From: Amphimedon queenslandica
Taxonomy: Eukaryota > Porifera > Demospongiae > Haplosclerida > Niphatidae
Assembly: GCF_000090795.2 (NCBI RefSeq)
Contig: NW_003546307.1
Coordinates: 91,885 to 155,884 of the forward strand
DNA length: 64,000 nt
Direction of reading: 5' to 3'
Each line of letters opens with the position of its first letter. Positions within the stretch are counted from its first letter, which is position 1. The notes beneath the pieces are model-generated. The model worked only from the letters and a program-made list of their open reading frames with translations. It was not told the DNA's origin and searched no databases. The position numbers and the translations under genes were made by a program. Positions 11,021 to 22,700 of the stretch are shown in pieces.

Positions 11021-11754
11021 AGCCTTGATGAAGGGCGTGGTTTAGGATCAAAACTAGATTGGGAATGGGAGCATTAATATATTTATAGTTTACATTTTGA
11101 AGTAATTATGACACACCCCTTATAAGTACAGCAATTTGGGGTGGCATAAAGTATTACTAGTATTAAATTACCGATATGCTATTGTATACTAGGTATATAG
11201 ATCTTTTTATGGGCAGTGGATCAAGTAAAGAAACAGCTGCATGCATCATCATCATCATCATCAAGTCGAAGTGAAGAGAACAAGGAGAATGTACCAAAAG
11301 GGAAAGGAAAGAGAGGAGTCAGTGGGAAAGAGAGACATAAAGGAGAGAAGGACACAGCTGCTGCTGTGATAGATGTTGAAGAAATGAACAATGATGAAGA
11401 TGATAGAGAGCAGGACGAGGAGACAGAAGAAATAAATGAACAATCAGAAGAGGAAAGAGAAGAAGAATTAAAATCTGAAGATGAAGAAGAAGAGGTAGAG
11501 GAGGAGGAGGAGGAAGAAATAGAAGAAGACGATATACTGGAAGAGGAAGAAGAGGAGGAAGAAGAAGAGGAAGAGGGAGGGAACAAATCAATGTTAGATT
11601 CATTACCAACTGATCTTTTTACCACACAGGATAGTGACAATGACAATGATAGTTAATTTTAAAGTTATAATAATATAGTTCAGTGAGTTATTATAAAAAT
11701 AATAGTAAGTATAAAAATAAATTATCTTGTAGGTGCATAAAAATACATAGTACA

Positions 11755-12848
11755 TTACATCTCTTCATCATCACAACGCTGCCTTTTACTTTCTCTTTCA
11801 TCATCAAGTGAGTTGTTACTCATTTCTCTTTTCTTTTGAGAATTATTGGTAATTATGTCAGGGCATAACCATTTACCCCCTGGTACTTCGGGTCTTTTCT
11901 TGATACACATGTAATTGTCATGTATTGTTTCCTTTTCTTTGAAGCAACTTTTGGGACAAATCATGTGGTGTTGGTCATCTGGAAAGTGAAAGCCAAAGAC
12001 ATGATGGCTCCATGAATCATCATGTTTAGCCCTTTTTATATTTTTGACTTTTATTGGATCAATAAATAAAAATGCATCTTTCAAATCAAAATGAATCTTT
12101 CTTCCTTCTGGCCACACTGGATACTTGTCATAAGGTAGCATTGGCTCCTTTTCTTTACATACAATAATAACGTAGCATATTTCAAATTTATATCGCAGTG
12201 TCCCACCAATCCTTAATTCAATTTTAGGTAATTTCCCTGTCAAAGGATCTCTTGGGAGACTTTTTTGGTAATGCTCAAATAAATGCTCAATGCGTCCATA
12301 TATTGCTACACTTCCATATTGAGATCTATGTGGCTTATTTTGAATGCTATTATCGATAGACCACCACAAGTAGCTACCAGGTAAAAGATCTGTACTTGAA
12401 TCAACATATTTGTACTCGCTTCTTTCGTCTGGTGGTGTCTTGATACCATCAGCAGCCGTAAAAGTGTAACCAAGGGGTGATCCATCATTCTTTTCATATC
12501 CTGATTTGCCTTTTTTCTTGTTAAATTTTAGAGTGTATGATCCAGGATTCAATTCACATATCTTATCAAATTCCTTTTTATGGGTGACATGGCATAACGT
12601 CTGGACCACTTCTGGCACTTCATCCTCAACTTCTCCTTGCCATTCATAAGCTTTCCAGGGAAAATGGGGTGTATGCTGGGACGGAAAATAAATTTCAAGA
12701 TGTCTTTCGGGCCAGCCACCTTTAAAATAACTAGATATTATTTGTAGTAGACTAACAGCTAGATTATCAATAATGTCATTTACCTCCCCAGCTCTGTACT
12801 TTTAGGTTTACTATCCCGTTTCTTTTCCCATGAACCCCATCGTTTCAT
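11755..12848 (-). CDS. Unrecognised 'WWS/GGTLRYK' family protein (paralog 3)
   Basis: Exons 12784-12848 and 11755-12730 join in phase 2 to about 346 residues. It is close to paralog 1 throughout: TLCHVTHKKEFDKI, KKGKSGYEKNDGSPLG, LLPGSYLWWSIDNS, IELRIGGTLRYKFEICYVII, VWPEGRK, MICPKS, and a basic tail with KRQR. A short lysine-rich first exon (MKRWGSWEKKRD) precedes the shared SYF..GGW..RHLE segment. No signal peptide or membrane segment. It starts about 210 bp from the CatSper-like gene on the other strand. Function unknown. Confidence 0.8.
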
Positions 12849-13059
12849 TGTTCCCTGTAAAACAATAGTCAGTGATTTTACATGCTCCAAGCATTTACCA
12901 AGAGAGTGCTTGGAACAGCCTAGAAGCTTAGAACAACCTGGAAGTTTGGAAAAGCGCTAAGTATATATGCTGTTGACAGCTTTGTGCTAGATCTACTCGG
13001 TGTTTTTTTATATCTGTCTTGGTTAATGAATTCAATTATCCCACCCACAAGAGTGGAAA

Positions 13060-16000
13060 ATGGAAATTAAAGTTCTTTTCACATCTCTCATCATTACTCT
13101 ATTATCAAGGTGTGTTTCTGCTAATTACGGTAATTGTGTCCTTTATATGAATATTTTAGATACAGTAATGGAGATATGAGCAGCTTTAGCTTACTATCTT
13201 ATAAAACACCAGCTGTATGTATACAACACACATTAATCAGTCTCTCATACCATGATTTCAGATATTTCTGAACACAATTATTGCTAATAACATTAGCATA
13301 ATATTGAATTACAGTTCTAAATGTGACATTAGAATGAAGTCAGTTTTATTTGCTACTTTAAAAACAATGCCTGCATGTTTTTTAGCACTGCTTTGCTAAT
13401 TCAATGTGCATCTCCTGGTTTTCATAATGTGAAACTTCAAATTGAAAATGAAAGTCTGTCTACTTGGGTATGATACTTGTGTAACTGTCAAAAATTGTAT
13501 TCATCTAACAGGTTCCATTTGACAGCACTCCATATTGCTACTGGTGGGACACTTCATATGTGCATAATATCAACGCCACTTTGTACTCTCTCTTTGTTTG
13601 GATAAATAATGGCCAGTCATCCACCATTTCATCAAATGTAAGCAAATTACATCATAAAAATATCTCTGAGTCTATTGTTTTATAATTATTTCATGTGTGT
13701 AGTCTTCTTTTTTCTCACATAGTCACTTACTCATCAGTTTTGGCTACTAGGGGATTACCCACGGATAGTCCCTTCTAGTAAAAATAACATGAATGTGCAC
13801 TATATAGGATTCAATAACAGGTACTCTATCTAGATCTAAGTATAACCTTTACTATTAATAATGATTACTATCTAAACCACATCTAGTTTTTGGGAATTCC
13901 AGTTGTCAGGATTAGTAGGTGATATATACTCATACCCACTGACTATTGATGACAGTGCAGCTAGTCTATTGGACTGTATTGTCAAGTAAATAAATAATAA
14001 ACTGAGCATAGTGTAAACATAATGTGAATGTCTGATATTGTATAGATCAACTAGTTTTGTTATCAGTCTACCAAAGTATTTCATTGATTCACTAATTACA
14101 GTACATGTAAGTTATTTATCATGAATATTATCACATTGCTACACTGTTAATATCATTATCATTAGAACCAAATGGCCACTTTATTGAACGACACAGGTAA
14201 TGGGTTACAGCTGTTCAGAGATACTGCTGCACCTTCTGTTGCCATAGCAATACAAGGGTGAGAACTAAAGAAACAAATATGTTTACTAGTCTCACGTAGC
14301 CAGAGGCACGGAGGGTGTGGTCTGGCTACGCGAGACTATATATTTACTAAACTTTCCTTAGAAATATAAATATCATGACACAGGATGGTTTCAGAGCATA
14401 TTCTGTATTTGAAGTAATTCCTTATTTCATCTTCATCTAATTTAACTCTTCTTATATTACCATATAAGGTTAATGGTTATACTGGTAGTATTAAGGATAT
14501 AGTGTACACTAGTACTGGTATAGTACTATTGATTGACCAAGAGATCATTGCACTAATGAATGAGAGTACTTCAATTCACTCTCCCTCTGGTAAGTTATGG
14601 TATCTCTCAATCAGTGACTATTGTGATTGGTTCTATTTAGGTTTAACATCCTCCATATTAGAAAATAATGTCTTTCATATAACTGGTAGAGGAAGGGACA
14701 TTATCTATGATAATTATGATATTGTCATTGCCTGGTCACATACTGTATGCATTTGATACCTTATTATATTTGTCTTATGTCTTTATTTATTTAGGTAATG
14801 TTATTATATGTATCTATTGATGGTGGGAAGAGTTTTAGTAATGTTACCATACCAATATCTAGGGATAATATCACCATTCAGTCCTTGCAAGTTCATCCTG
14901 TAAAAGATGAAGCTTTAATGTTCTATACAGCAAACAATAATGTAAGTATATGCATGTATACCTGATGGGTTTCTCACAAAGTAGTATGCTAGTGACCTAA
15001 ACAGCATGAGCTTCATGAGCAAGCACTACAGTACAGTACATGGCATTTGGAGCAACTTTTAAAATTCATAAAAAATCCAATTTTGATCATAATCAGCTCA
15101 AACTTTCTACACAAGCAAAAAGCCCATTTGTTCCATTGTCACAAAATCCATGACAAGCAAAAAACCCATTGGTTCCATTGTCACAAAATCAGTGACAAGC
15201 AAAAAACCCATTGGTTCCATTGTCACGAAATCCGTGACAAGCAAAAACCCATTGGTTCCATTGTCACGAAATCTGTGACAAGCAAAACCCATTGGTTCCA
15301 TTGTCATGAAATTCCGTGACAAGCAAAAACCCGTTGGTTCCATTATTAGAAAATCCATGACAAGCAAAAGCCCAATAGTTCCATTGTCACAAATCTGTAG
15401 CAATTTTTGGACCAATTTCTAAGCAACTTTAAAAATTTGTTTAAAAAATCCAATTATTTTTACAGCAAACTTTCTTTCTGCACTATGATGTAAGGCAAAA
15501 CGAATGGTCTAATGCAACAGTTAGCAATGGTAAGTTAATTGAAAGAGATAATTGCTGTTTTAAAATCATTAGGTAATGGTCCTGAGCAGCTGCTAGTAAA
15601 ATATTTCCCTTCTCCTTTTGGTGACCTGATAGTCTGGGGAAGACAGTCAATGTATTATTCTTTAACTGGAGGTAAGCTTGTGCATGTAGAGCAACTGTTG
15701 GTTATTTTTGAATTAAATAAAAAAGATGATTTACTACCATTGAGCATCCTTCAAAACCATTCATCTGAATATCAATGGAGGAATGACGAATATATAAGGC
15801 ATGTTGATACAGGTTTGTGAAGTTTACACAGTGTAGATCTATATTCTACATATTCTTAAGGCTCTTCGGGACAGATAGCATTAGTTCTTTCTGATGGATC
15901 TCTTTTCTATGGAAGAATAGCCACAGGTCAACTATTAAAGGTAATTCAGTAGAACAAAATGTACCTTTAGTACAGTCCATTAATAATATACAATAGTTTT

Positions 16001-18290
16001 CAAGCTGCAGTACCACATCAAAGGAAGATGTGATACTTATCAGTGACTATCCAAGCACATAAAACAAGCCACACATTTGCAAGTTGGCCAACCCACAATT
16101 GCTTTTCCATAGTATCCTGCTATATAAGCCAGTGGATGACACTGCTAAGATAACTTACCTGGCGCAGAGGATACTGTGATCAATCAGGCAGTTCCTCCAT
16201 GTGGAGGCTCAACATTGCACTCTGTTGGGTTGAAGCGTGCGATCTCCCCAAACGTGGGAGACTCGGGCGTGCAATTTTTGGTAGTGGGGGACTGCGTTCG
16301 CGCGTCCCCCATCATCATCACAACTTTTATTAAATATTCATATGCATATTAGTCACTTCATTTCTACTGATAAATAAAACCATTTTACTCTCTAGATCTT
16401 ATATTATGTCAATGAAAACAGTACAATATTCTTTGATTCATTGGGGAATCTAAAATTCCTATCAATGCTGGAGAGGTAGTTACTCCATGTATAAAATATT
16501 TGTCTAATAATAGTAATGGCAGTATTTCAGTTAGAACAGTACCAGTATATTCACTGCTGCTCTCAGCACTCTATCCTCCTCTTGCCTGCCCTTATCTTCA
16601 ATGGACTCACAATATAGCCCAATCTAATGTATATTACATTGACATTCGTGATACTTTTACAGTAAGTATCCAACAGAATCCAATACCCTCTGAGAGTTAT
16701 TTGGTAGGTCTGGGTATCTTTAGTACCAAGAGTCTGGTCACCAAACAATATATCTGTAAATAAATTCAAATTGATTCATACATATAACATTAGTCTTAGG
16801 TATCATTCAGTAATGTTAGGGCCATAAATAAGGACATACAATCAACTGAAGAACAAACTGCTCTACAAGGATCAGTGAAACGTAATATGGTGAGTTAAAT
16901 ATATACTGGTTGAATGGATCCTGATTATTTTTATTTTCTTCTATTTTATAGAGTATTACAGTAACTGCTAATAATTCTACTGGTTATACTGTTATGAAAC
17001 TAAGTCCTGTCACTCACTCACTCACTTGTGATGAATTAGCTGAAGAGGCAATTTTTCTCTATTTATTGTATCAAATCATTTTATCTATTTTTTGATTTAG
17101 AATGTAGAGATATTTGTAGCCTGTCCACCAGAGCGACATATAAGAATAACAAGGTAATAGTGCATATTATAATAATGTAGATCATATTATTATTTCTATT
17201 AATAGAGGAACCACTTGTACCGAATCGGAAGACTACACATACACAATACCAAGGTAAGTCAGGTGACCATCACATGACGCTATTAACATTATCACAGTGA
17301 TCACTATGATTCGGAAATGAAAGGTCGTACAAATCTTAAAGGTCTCCAAGACAAAGTAGCACTATTAGCTATTGCTTTTTGAATTAGTGTACATGTACAT
17401 ACATGTATAGGTTGTTCGTTACAATGTGAGACAGTGGGGCTGTCCCATAAGAGTCCTGCACAACGAGAATTACAAACCAGTTTTATTTCTGTAAGCATTG
17501 ATAGAGTATAAATGTATAGCCCTTATTCTATAATTAGATACGATGGGAGCACTTTGAATGAAAGAGTTGGAGTTGATTTTGTTGTTAGGGAGATACATGG
17601 TAGGACAGACTTCAGTTACACAGCAACAGCAGATGATGTTAGCCAATTAAAAACTGTTATAAAGAGCTACATGTATACTACTGATATGTATACATGTACA
17701 TGTAGGTTGGATGCAGAAGAGCACCTCAGACTTGGCAAGAAATACTAGCTAATGCTGAAGACCCTTATAAAGCATGGACTCCTCAAGTAAAAAAAATGAT
17801 AATCAATTTTTATCATTGCTAACGTACGTTATATTATTTAGAATTATCAAAACTGCTTCGAAGGTAGTGGATCTCTTTCATCTTCAAGCGCTAAATTGCC
17901 TTATCAGATTCTTAACAGCAGCAATGGTGGCTCTTATATTCAGTGGGGAACTCGTAATGGGGTTTATGTATTTGAAGCAACAGTCATAGCAAAAGACTAT
18001 AGGCAAGCCAGTCTTATCATTAGTGCACCAATAATAATTATTCTTTCTTTCTTTAAATTCAAACCAGTTTTTGTAACTTGACTGTCCTGTTTGCAGTTCA
18101 GGTGTACAGTGTACAGAACCTCTCATACATTGCTTACATTCTTTTTGTGGTGACATGTATGACATCTGGTGTGGTTCTCTTTCTCTCGTTTTTATTCTAC
18201 AAGAGACTCCTCTATACTGGCAACCTCTTGTTTAAGAGACAAACATCAAAGACTATCAGCAGCAGCAAGAGTAACAGTGGTCAACTTTGA
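13060..18290 (+). CDS. CatSper auxiliary subunit, delta/epsilon-like
   Basis: A many-exon gene beginning with a signal peptide (MEIKVLFTSLIITLLS) and ending with one transmembrane helix (about YIAYILFVVTCMTSGVVLFL) and a short Ser/Lys tail. The ectodomain has several conserved stretches expected of CatSper delta/epsilon: FWLLGDYPRIVP, FHITGRG, VSIDGGKSFSNV, VACPPERHIRI, and near the membrane AWTPQNYQNCFEGSG, YIQWGTRNGVYVFEATV and YSFCNLTV. These subunits form the extracellular canopy of the sperm calcium channel CatSper. The first ~10 exons are the source of the broken copies at 4671 and 8880. Its introns contain a 41-bp minisatellite, a 52-bp inverted-repeat element and a U1 snRNA gene. Delta versus epsilon cannot be settled by eye. 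Confidence 0.72.
14287..14338. mobile_element. 52-bp inverted-repeat (MITE-like) element
   Basis: TAGTCTCACGTAGCCAGA and TCTGGCTACGCGAGACTA form near-perfect terminal inverted repeats around a ~16 bp centre. It sits in an intron of the intact CatSper-like gene and is absent from the same intron in copies A (about 5955) and B (about 10100), so it was inserted after duplication, or lost from them. Confidence 0.7.
15113..15400. repeat. ~41-bp minisatellite, about 7 units
   Basis: Tandem units of about 39-41 bp built from 'tgacaagcaaaaacccat' then 'tggttccattgtcacgaaat'. It sits inside an intron of the CatSper-like gene, embedded in a broken copy of dispersed repeat family A (flanks at 15045-15112 and 15403-15460). 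The open frames on both strands across it are by-products of the repeat. Confidence 0.85.
16060..16149 (+). promoter_or_regulatory. Presumed U1 snRNA promoter region
   Basis: Immediately upstream of U1. It contains a TATATAA (16121-16127) at about -29 and a possible proximal sequence element around 16095-16120 (AATTGCTTTTCCATAGTATC). The PSE assignment is inference from position only. Confidence 0.4.
16150..16312 (+). ncRNA. RNU1: U1 spliceosomal snRNA
   Basis: A 163-nt match to U1 by motif order: the 5' splice-site-pairing element ACTTACCTGG (16153-16162), stem-loop I with GATAC...GATCAATCAGGCAG, stem-loop II with CATTGCACTC, a third loop CGATCTCCCCAAACGTGGGAG, the Sm site AATTTTTGG (16273-16281) and the terminal hairpin GGGGGACTGCGTTCGCGCG-TCCCCC. 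The extreme 5' end reads ATAACTT rather than ATACTT, i.e. one extra A or a shifted start. A TATATAA lies at 16121-16127, about 29 bp upstream. The gene lies in an intron of the CatSper-like gene on the same strand. It looks functional: all pairing and protein-binding elements are intact. Confidence 0.93.
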
Positions 18291-18480
18291 ATGACTTACC
18301 ACAACATGTATACACCTTCCTATATCTCTTATTTATAAACAAGCATGCACACATGTCACAACATACTATGTAATATAAATGGGTATAGATCCAGTACATT
18401 CAAATGCATTTTATCTATATAGCTCTGTGGGGGTGTATCTAATTAAATTTAAATTATTCATTATTGGTGCAGCTGCTGAA

Positions 18481-19354
18481 ATGGCTGTATTTAATGTACC
18501 TAGCATTGTAATTAGCAAAGAAAATGAATCAGGTAATTTTTAGTAAAAATTATAATCTGACATCACTTTGCTAAGGTGATGATGACCCACCAGAGCCTTT
18601 GATCACCATTTCAAGTTCTAATAAAAAGGTTGGAGTCCATGAGGTGCATATAGTTTAGTTAGTATAGATGTATAATCCTTTACTGTGTAGACTAGCAATG
18701 AAGAGAAAAAAGAAGTAGAGTGATGAGTAAATAGATTGTAAATGCTTCATTATTTTTTATAGGAGTCTCCTAATCAACAATCAGTAGAACATTCAGAGGT
18801 ACTTTTTTGCTAATTATCATAAGTTATTATATACAGATATGCTTACAATTTAAAAAATTTTTTACAGCATCGGAGGCCTTCATTAAAGCGAGGTAAGTTG
18901 ACTGCGGACATTAATAATTATTTATTGACTTGAAAAATAGTGTCAGATGTACTTTTTCTTGCTAAAGAATGGAAAATGAAAGTAAAAGATAAGCAAGAAA
19001 GACGAGAAGTAGACTTAATGCAATTATGAAATAATAATAATAATTTCATTCTATATTTCTAGTCGTTGAAAACAAAAGATGATACTGCAAAGGAACATCA
19101 AGTTGAGCATGAGCCTGTACCTATATCCTCTGCATTACCTAAAGAGACCTTGGATGAAATAGTAGAGGAAGCTTTGTCCATTGTCATAGAAACAAGACAA
19201 AGTAGTTACACCACATCAAAAGTTTTTATGATATTTTGTAGAATACAAACATCATCTTGGCTCAAACCATCCTTTGACTATAAAAGCAATGAAGAAAGCA
19301 AATGATATATGTGCTCAACAGCAAAAGGAACCAATGTACGATATAAAAGAATGA
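18481..19354 (+). CDS. Small charged protein of unknown function
   Basis: Eight short exons can be joined in phase, from ATGGCTGTATTT (18481) to TGA at 19354, giving roughly 180 residues: an acidic N-terminus (GDDDPPEPL), a charged middle (AKEWKMKVKDKQERRE), and a C-terminal helix-rich part with LPKETLDEIVEEALSIVIE and HLGSNHPLTIKAMKKANDIC. The last motif looks like the end of a TPR-type helix pair (compare the HPLT.K motif of kinesin-light-chain-like repeats), but one motif is not enough to assign a family. No signal peptide or membrane segment. It lies 190 bp after the CatSper-like gene and before TOGARAM1 on the same strand. Confidence 0.6.
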
Positions 19355-19793
19355 TATAATGATAGATATAGGAGCACTAAAGCTGCAGAAGCCACTTCTA
19401 CAGCTTAGTAACTATTTAAGCTACATTGCTTGAGTTCATAAAGTTTTGTTTCGCGCTGGATTGCGCGCATGCAAAATTGTTTATAGGCGTGGTCTGGTGT
19501 GTCAAATTTGATCACGTGATCTGGGAACTATGATACCAGAACGCTAATAAACAACTGGCCAGTGGTGAGTTTTCTCATAGCTCATAATCTCACAGCAATC
19601 ACTGGCATTGGAGTCCATGCACTCCATCAAATCATCGCTGTTGGTCTCTGATAAGTAGTGACATTTAACGCTCTCCTTTTTGTGTAGCAGTCGTTGTTGA
19701 AGGCTTTAATAGTCAATCAGTAAGGACCCAGACACTCATCAAGGCAGTAGACTCTAATATTCAGGGCAGACTCTGACTGGTGAGTTAGTTTGC
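19355..19793. promoter_or_regulatory. Intergenic region / 5' leader of TOGARAM1
   Basis: No coding potential seen. It contains a palindromic ATCACGTGAT (about 19509-19518, E-box-like) and a GCGC-rich patch (19450-19472), reasonable as promoter of the downstream gene; a non-coding leader exon ending near 19778 is possible but unsupported. Confidence 0.4.
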
Positions 19794-22700
19794 ATGTCTC
19801 ACCACAAACAATGTACTTTCCCCGGTCGAAACGGGACGAGACTGCAGCACCAGTCTGTAGTTTCACCAGAGATCATGAATGGATCAACTGACTACAGTGC
19901 ATTCTCTGGCTTGCAGCAACAAGACTGCAGAACAAGCAACCTCCAGTCGCCTTCCCCTCCCTTTCTCTACATTAATGGTAGGAAAAGTAGCAATCCTAAT
20001 CCTCAGTTCTTGTCTTCCTCACCTCCTCCTTCGCTGTATCTTGGTCTCTTTCCTCAGAGGATTGTAGCAGACATACGTGATCAATCCAGTGTAGAGACAA
20101 GGAAGGCAGCCATTAACTCCATACACGGAACCCTCCGTGATACAAAGGACAAAGCCATACTTGTCGAAAGTCTCCAAGAAATTGTGTCACTCGTCACTCC
20201 TTCACTGAATGACGGAAATTTCAAGATTGTTCTAACGACACTTCAACTAGTCGACGATCTCGTTAGCAAAACTGGCTCTGCCATACTCCCCTTTCTTCCC
20301 ATGCTCCTCTCTCACTACCTCGACAAAGTTGGCACACACAAGTACATGGTCAAACAAACTGGAATGAAAGTCCTGCTTCATCTCATGACGGTCCTCTCAC
20401 CTTCTCCGGTCATCAATGAAATAATAAATTTCGGGAGCAGACACAAGCAAGGCAAAGTCCGTGAAGAGACTCTTAATATTGTCATTGCTTCACTCCTCAC
20501 ATTCCCTAGCTCTGAGTTCTCTCTAGCCAGCCTTGTAGAGCAAGTCACTCCGCTACTTATTGATACTAAGCAAACGGTCAGACAGGCTTGTCTTGAAGCT
20601 TGCGCTGTGCTTGCTGACAGACTTGGAAGAGAGCAGATGCACATTTTACTGACTGCAGTTCTCAGCTTACAGCGAATCATGACTAACACGAATACTGAGA
20701 ACCTTCACGTCGCATTTCAGAGTAGACTCTCCCGCAAGAAACTCCCTCACCTCAACGAGGACGGGCTCGTCAATCATGTAGTGAATGTATCTAATGGTCG
20801 GGCTGCCCCTGGAGGAGACAGACAATTGACAGGAGCTGATGTTAACTGGATACTGGATGGTAAAAGTAGCACATTGTCAGCTAACTCTCGTAGCCAATCG
20901 ACCAGTGGCCCTCTAAAGAGCGCAGGGAAGAAACTACCTTGGGATAGCGAACCTGCTAAAGTAAGTATACCTGCATTGTACGCACTTAGTTATAAAACAA
21001 TTGTACATTTTTACTTAAGTACATGTATCTATAATACTATACATGTACATGTACATGTATATATGATTATGTAGTACATCAGCTTGCATATTATTACATG
21101 TACATTCAAATCTGCTTATAGATGTGTGAGAGCCTGTATCTATTAATGGCAAGTGTACACGAGACAGAGTCCACATACCACGTTTAGTGTGTGCCTTGTA
21201 TGGTATGAAAGTATTAGCACTTGTTGAGTCTTCGAGACACTCGACCTGGTGATACACTCGAGTGATTGTGCATCATTCCAGCACAATAGGCCAATCCTTT
21301 TATGTGGTTGCATGAATTTTTATATTCTCCCCTTGAGCTTGTGGCTATCGGGAAAGGTGTCATACCTCAATGGAGGTGATATAAAGTTTGGGCAAATTAG
21401 CACTTGCTCATTATTGATTTCGTGTGAATTATTGATATTCTCAATTTTTAACACATGCCACAGTCCACAGGTACTACTGGTGGATATGCATCTTTAGCAC
21501 TGAAGCAGCAAGTGACAGCTAGCTCTAGTTTACCAGTAGGCCAGTCATCAACATTAGGAGGTGGAGGAGGAGTAACAGGAGCAAGTAACAAGGCATCTAA
21601 AGGATACTCTGATATTTATAGGACAAGCAATGAAACTGGTAATGGAGACTCCCGTTCCTTCCAGCCATCGTCCATTGGACCAATGAAGCACTCCAGGGTA
21701 GTGTACACTGGAGGGTCTACTGTCAGTGGAGGAGGCAATGGTCCTGGGTCTAAGGGAATACCTGGGTCTTCATCTCTCTCTACTACTTGGCCACGTCAAA
21801 ATGGATCTTATGGTAACAATCACTTTACTAAAGGTAGCACAGCAAGACAGATATCAGCAGATAACACTGGCCTATCAGGTAATGACTGATTCCTTATAGT
21901 AATACCTAAAAGTGTAATATAAAGAATGCAATGTGGGCACTGTATTGTACAGATAAAAGAATGTTTTAGTGTTCAAAAATGTGTATTAATTTAGTCTGCT
22001 TGGTGACTGTAGCATTACTTCATACAGTGTACATGTACTTATTACTTATCAAAAGCTCATGTGCCATATGTACTATACAAACTTTATCATATCATATTAC
22101 CAGCCCATTCCTACACACACAGTCTGTACATGTACATGTACATGTACATTATGCTACTTGTTATTGTCCAACACCATCATGAATAGCCATAAATACCACT
22201 CCTGATGATAAATATTGTTGAACCATCCCATCTTACATGTATAAAGTATTCACTACATCCCATTGATATTCACAGCTTCATTATCGATTATTAGGCAATT
22301 TACTTGGTCCGTCTAAATTGCCAGCTATTGATGCTCGGCCATCGTCTAAACCGATTGTCCGTAATCCACTTCCGTTTCACCCCCAACCTCCTCCTCTTTC
22401 ATCTCACTCACCCCCACCTCCCTCCTTCCCAATTCACGCCTCACTGGCTAACGGGATACCACCAGACAGTCCAACACATATTGAAGAGGTATATGAAACT
22501 TCACTCTCTCCATGTTCATTAATGCTTGCAACACTAATCTTTAGCAAATTGATAAATACCTACAGTAGATGTATATAAGACTAATGTATGTAATACTGTT
22601 ATAAAAGTATAGCACTAACACTAATGCATGCACACGTATATGCACTTTACATGGAAATGTCTATGTTCTTTATTACCAATAATTTTCTTGTTATTTTGCA

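Larger units (their letters stand above)
8880..11656 (+). pseudogene. CatSper-like:PAF15 chimeric pseudogene (copy B)
   Basis: Second chimera with the same junction as copy A (about 10501-10504: CatSper IIYDN joined in frame to PAF15 RKKGKGVGG). The signal-peptide exon was not found, and an assembly gap (9089-9181) removes part of the exon-3/4 region. An 8-bp insertion near 10290 breaks frame in a CatSper exon. In the PAF15 part a TA insertion after the acceptor (11193-11200) creates a TAG that destroys the PIP-box region, and a 4-bp gcat insertion (about 11242) shifts frame before the KEN box. The acidic tail itself (11216-11656) remains fully open for 146 codons from its own ATG, so independent expression of the tail cannot be excluded. 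Confidence 0.75.

Noticed and set aside
15047-15415. Open frames on both strands rich in repeated HWFHCHKI / MEPMGF-like units.
   Set aside because: Both arise because the ~41-bp minisatellite lacks stops in those frames; the block lies in a CatSper-like intron.
20378-20689. Minus-strand open frames within TOGARAM1 exon 1 and exon 6.
   Set aside because: Shadows of long conserved TOG-domain coding sequence; no family resemblance.
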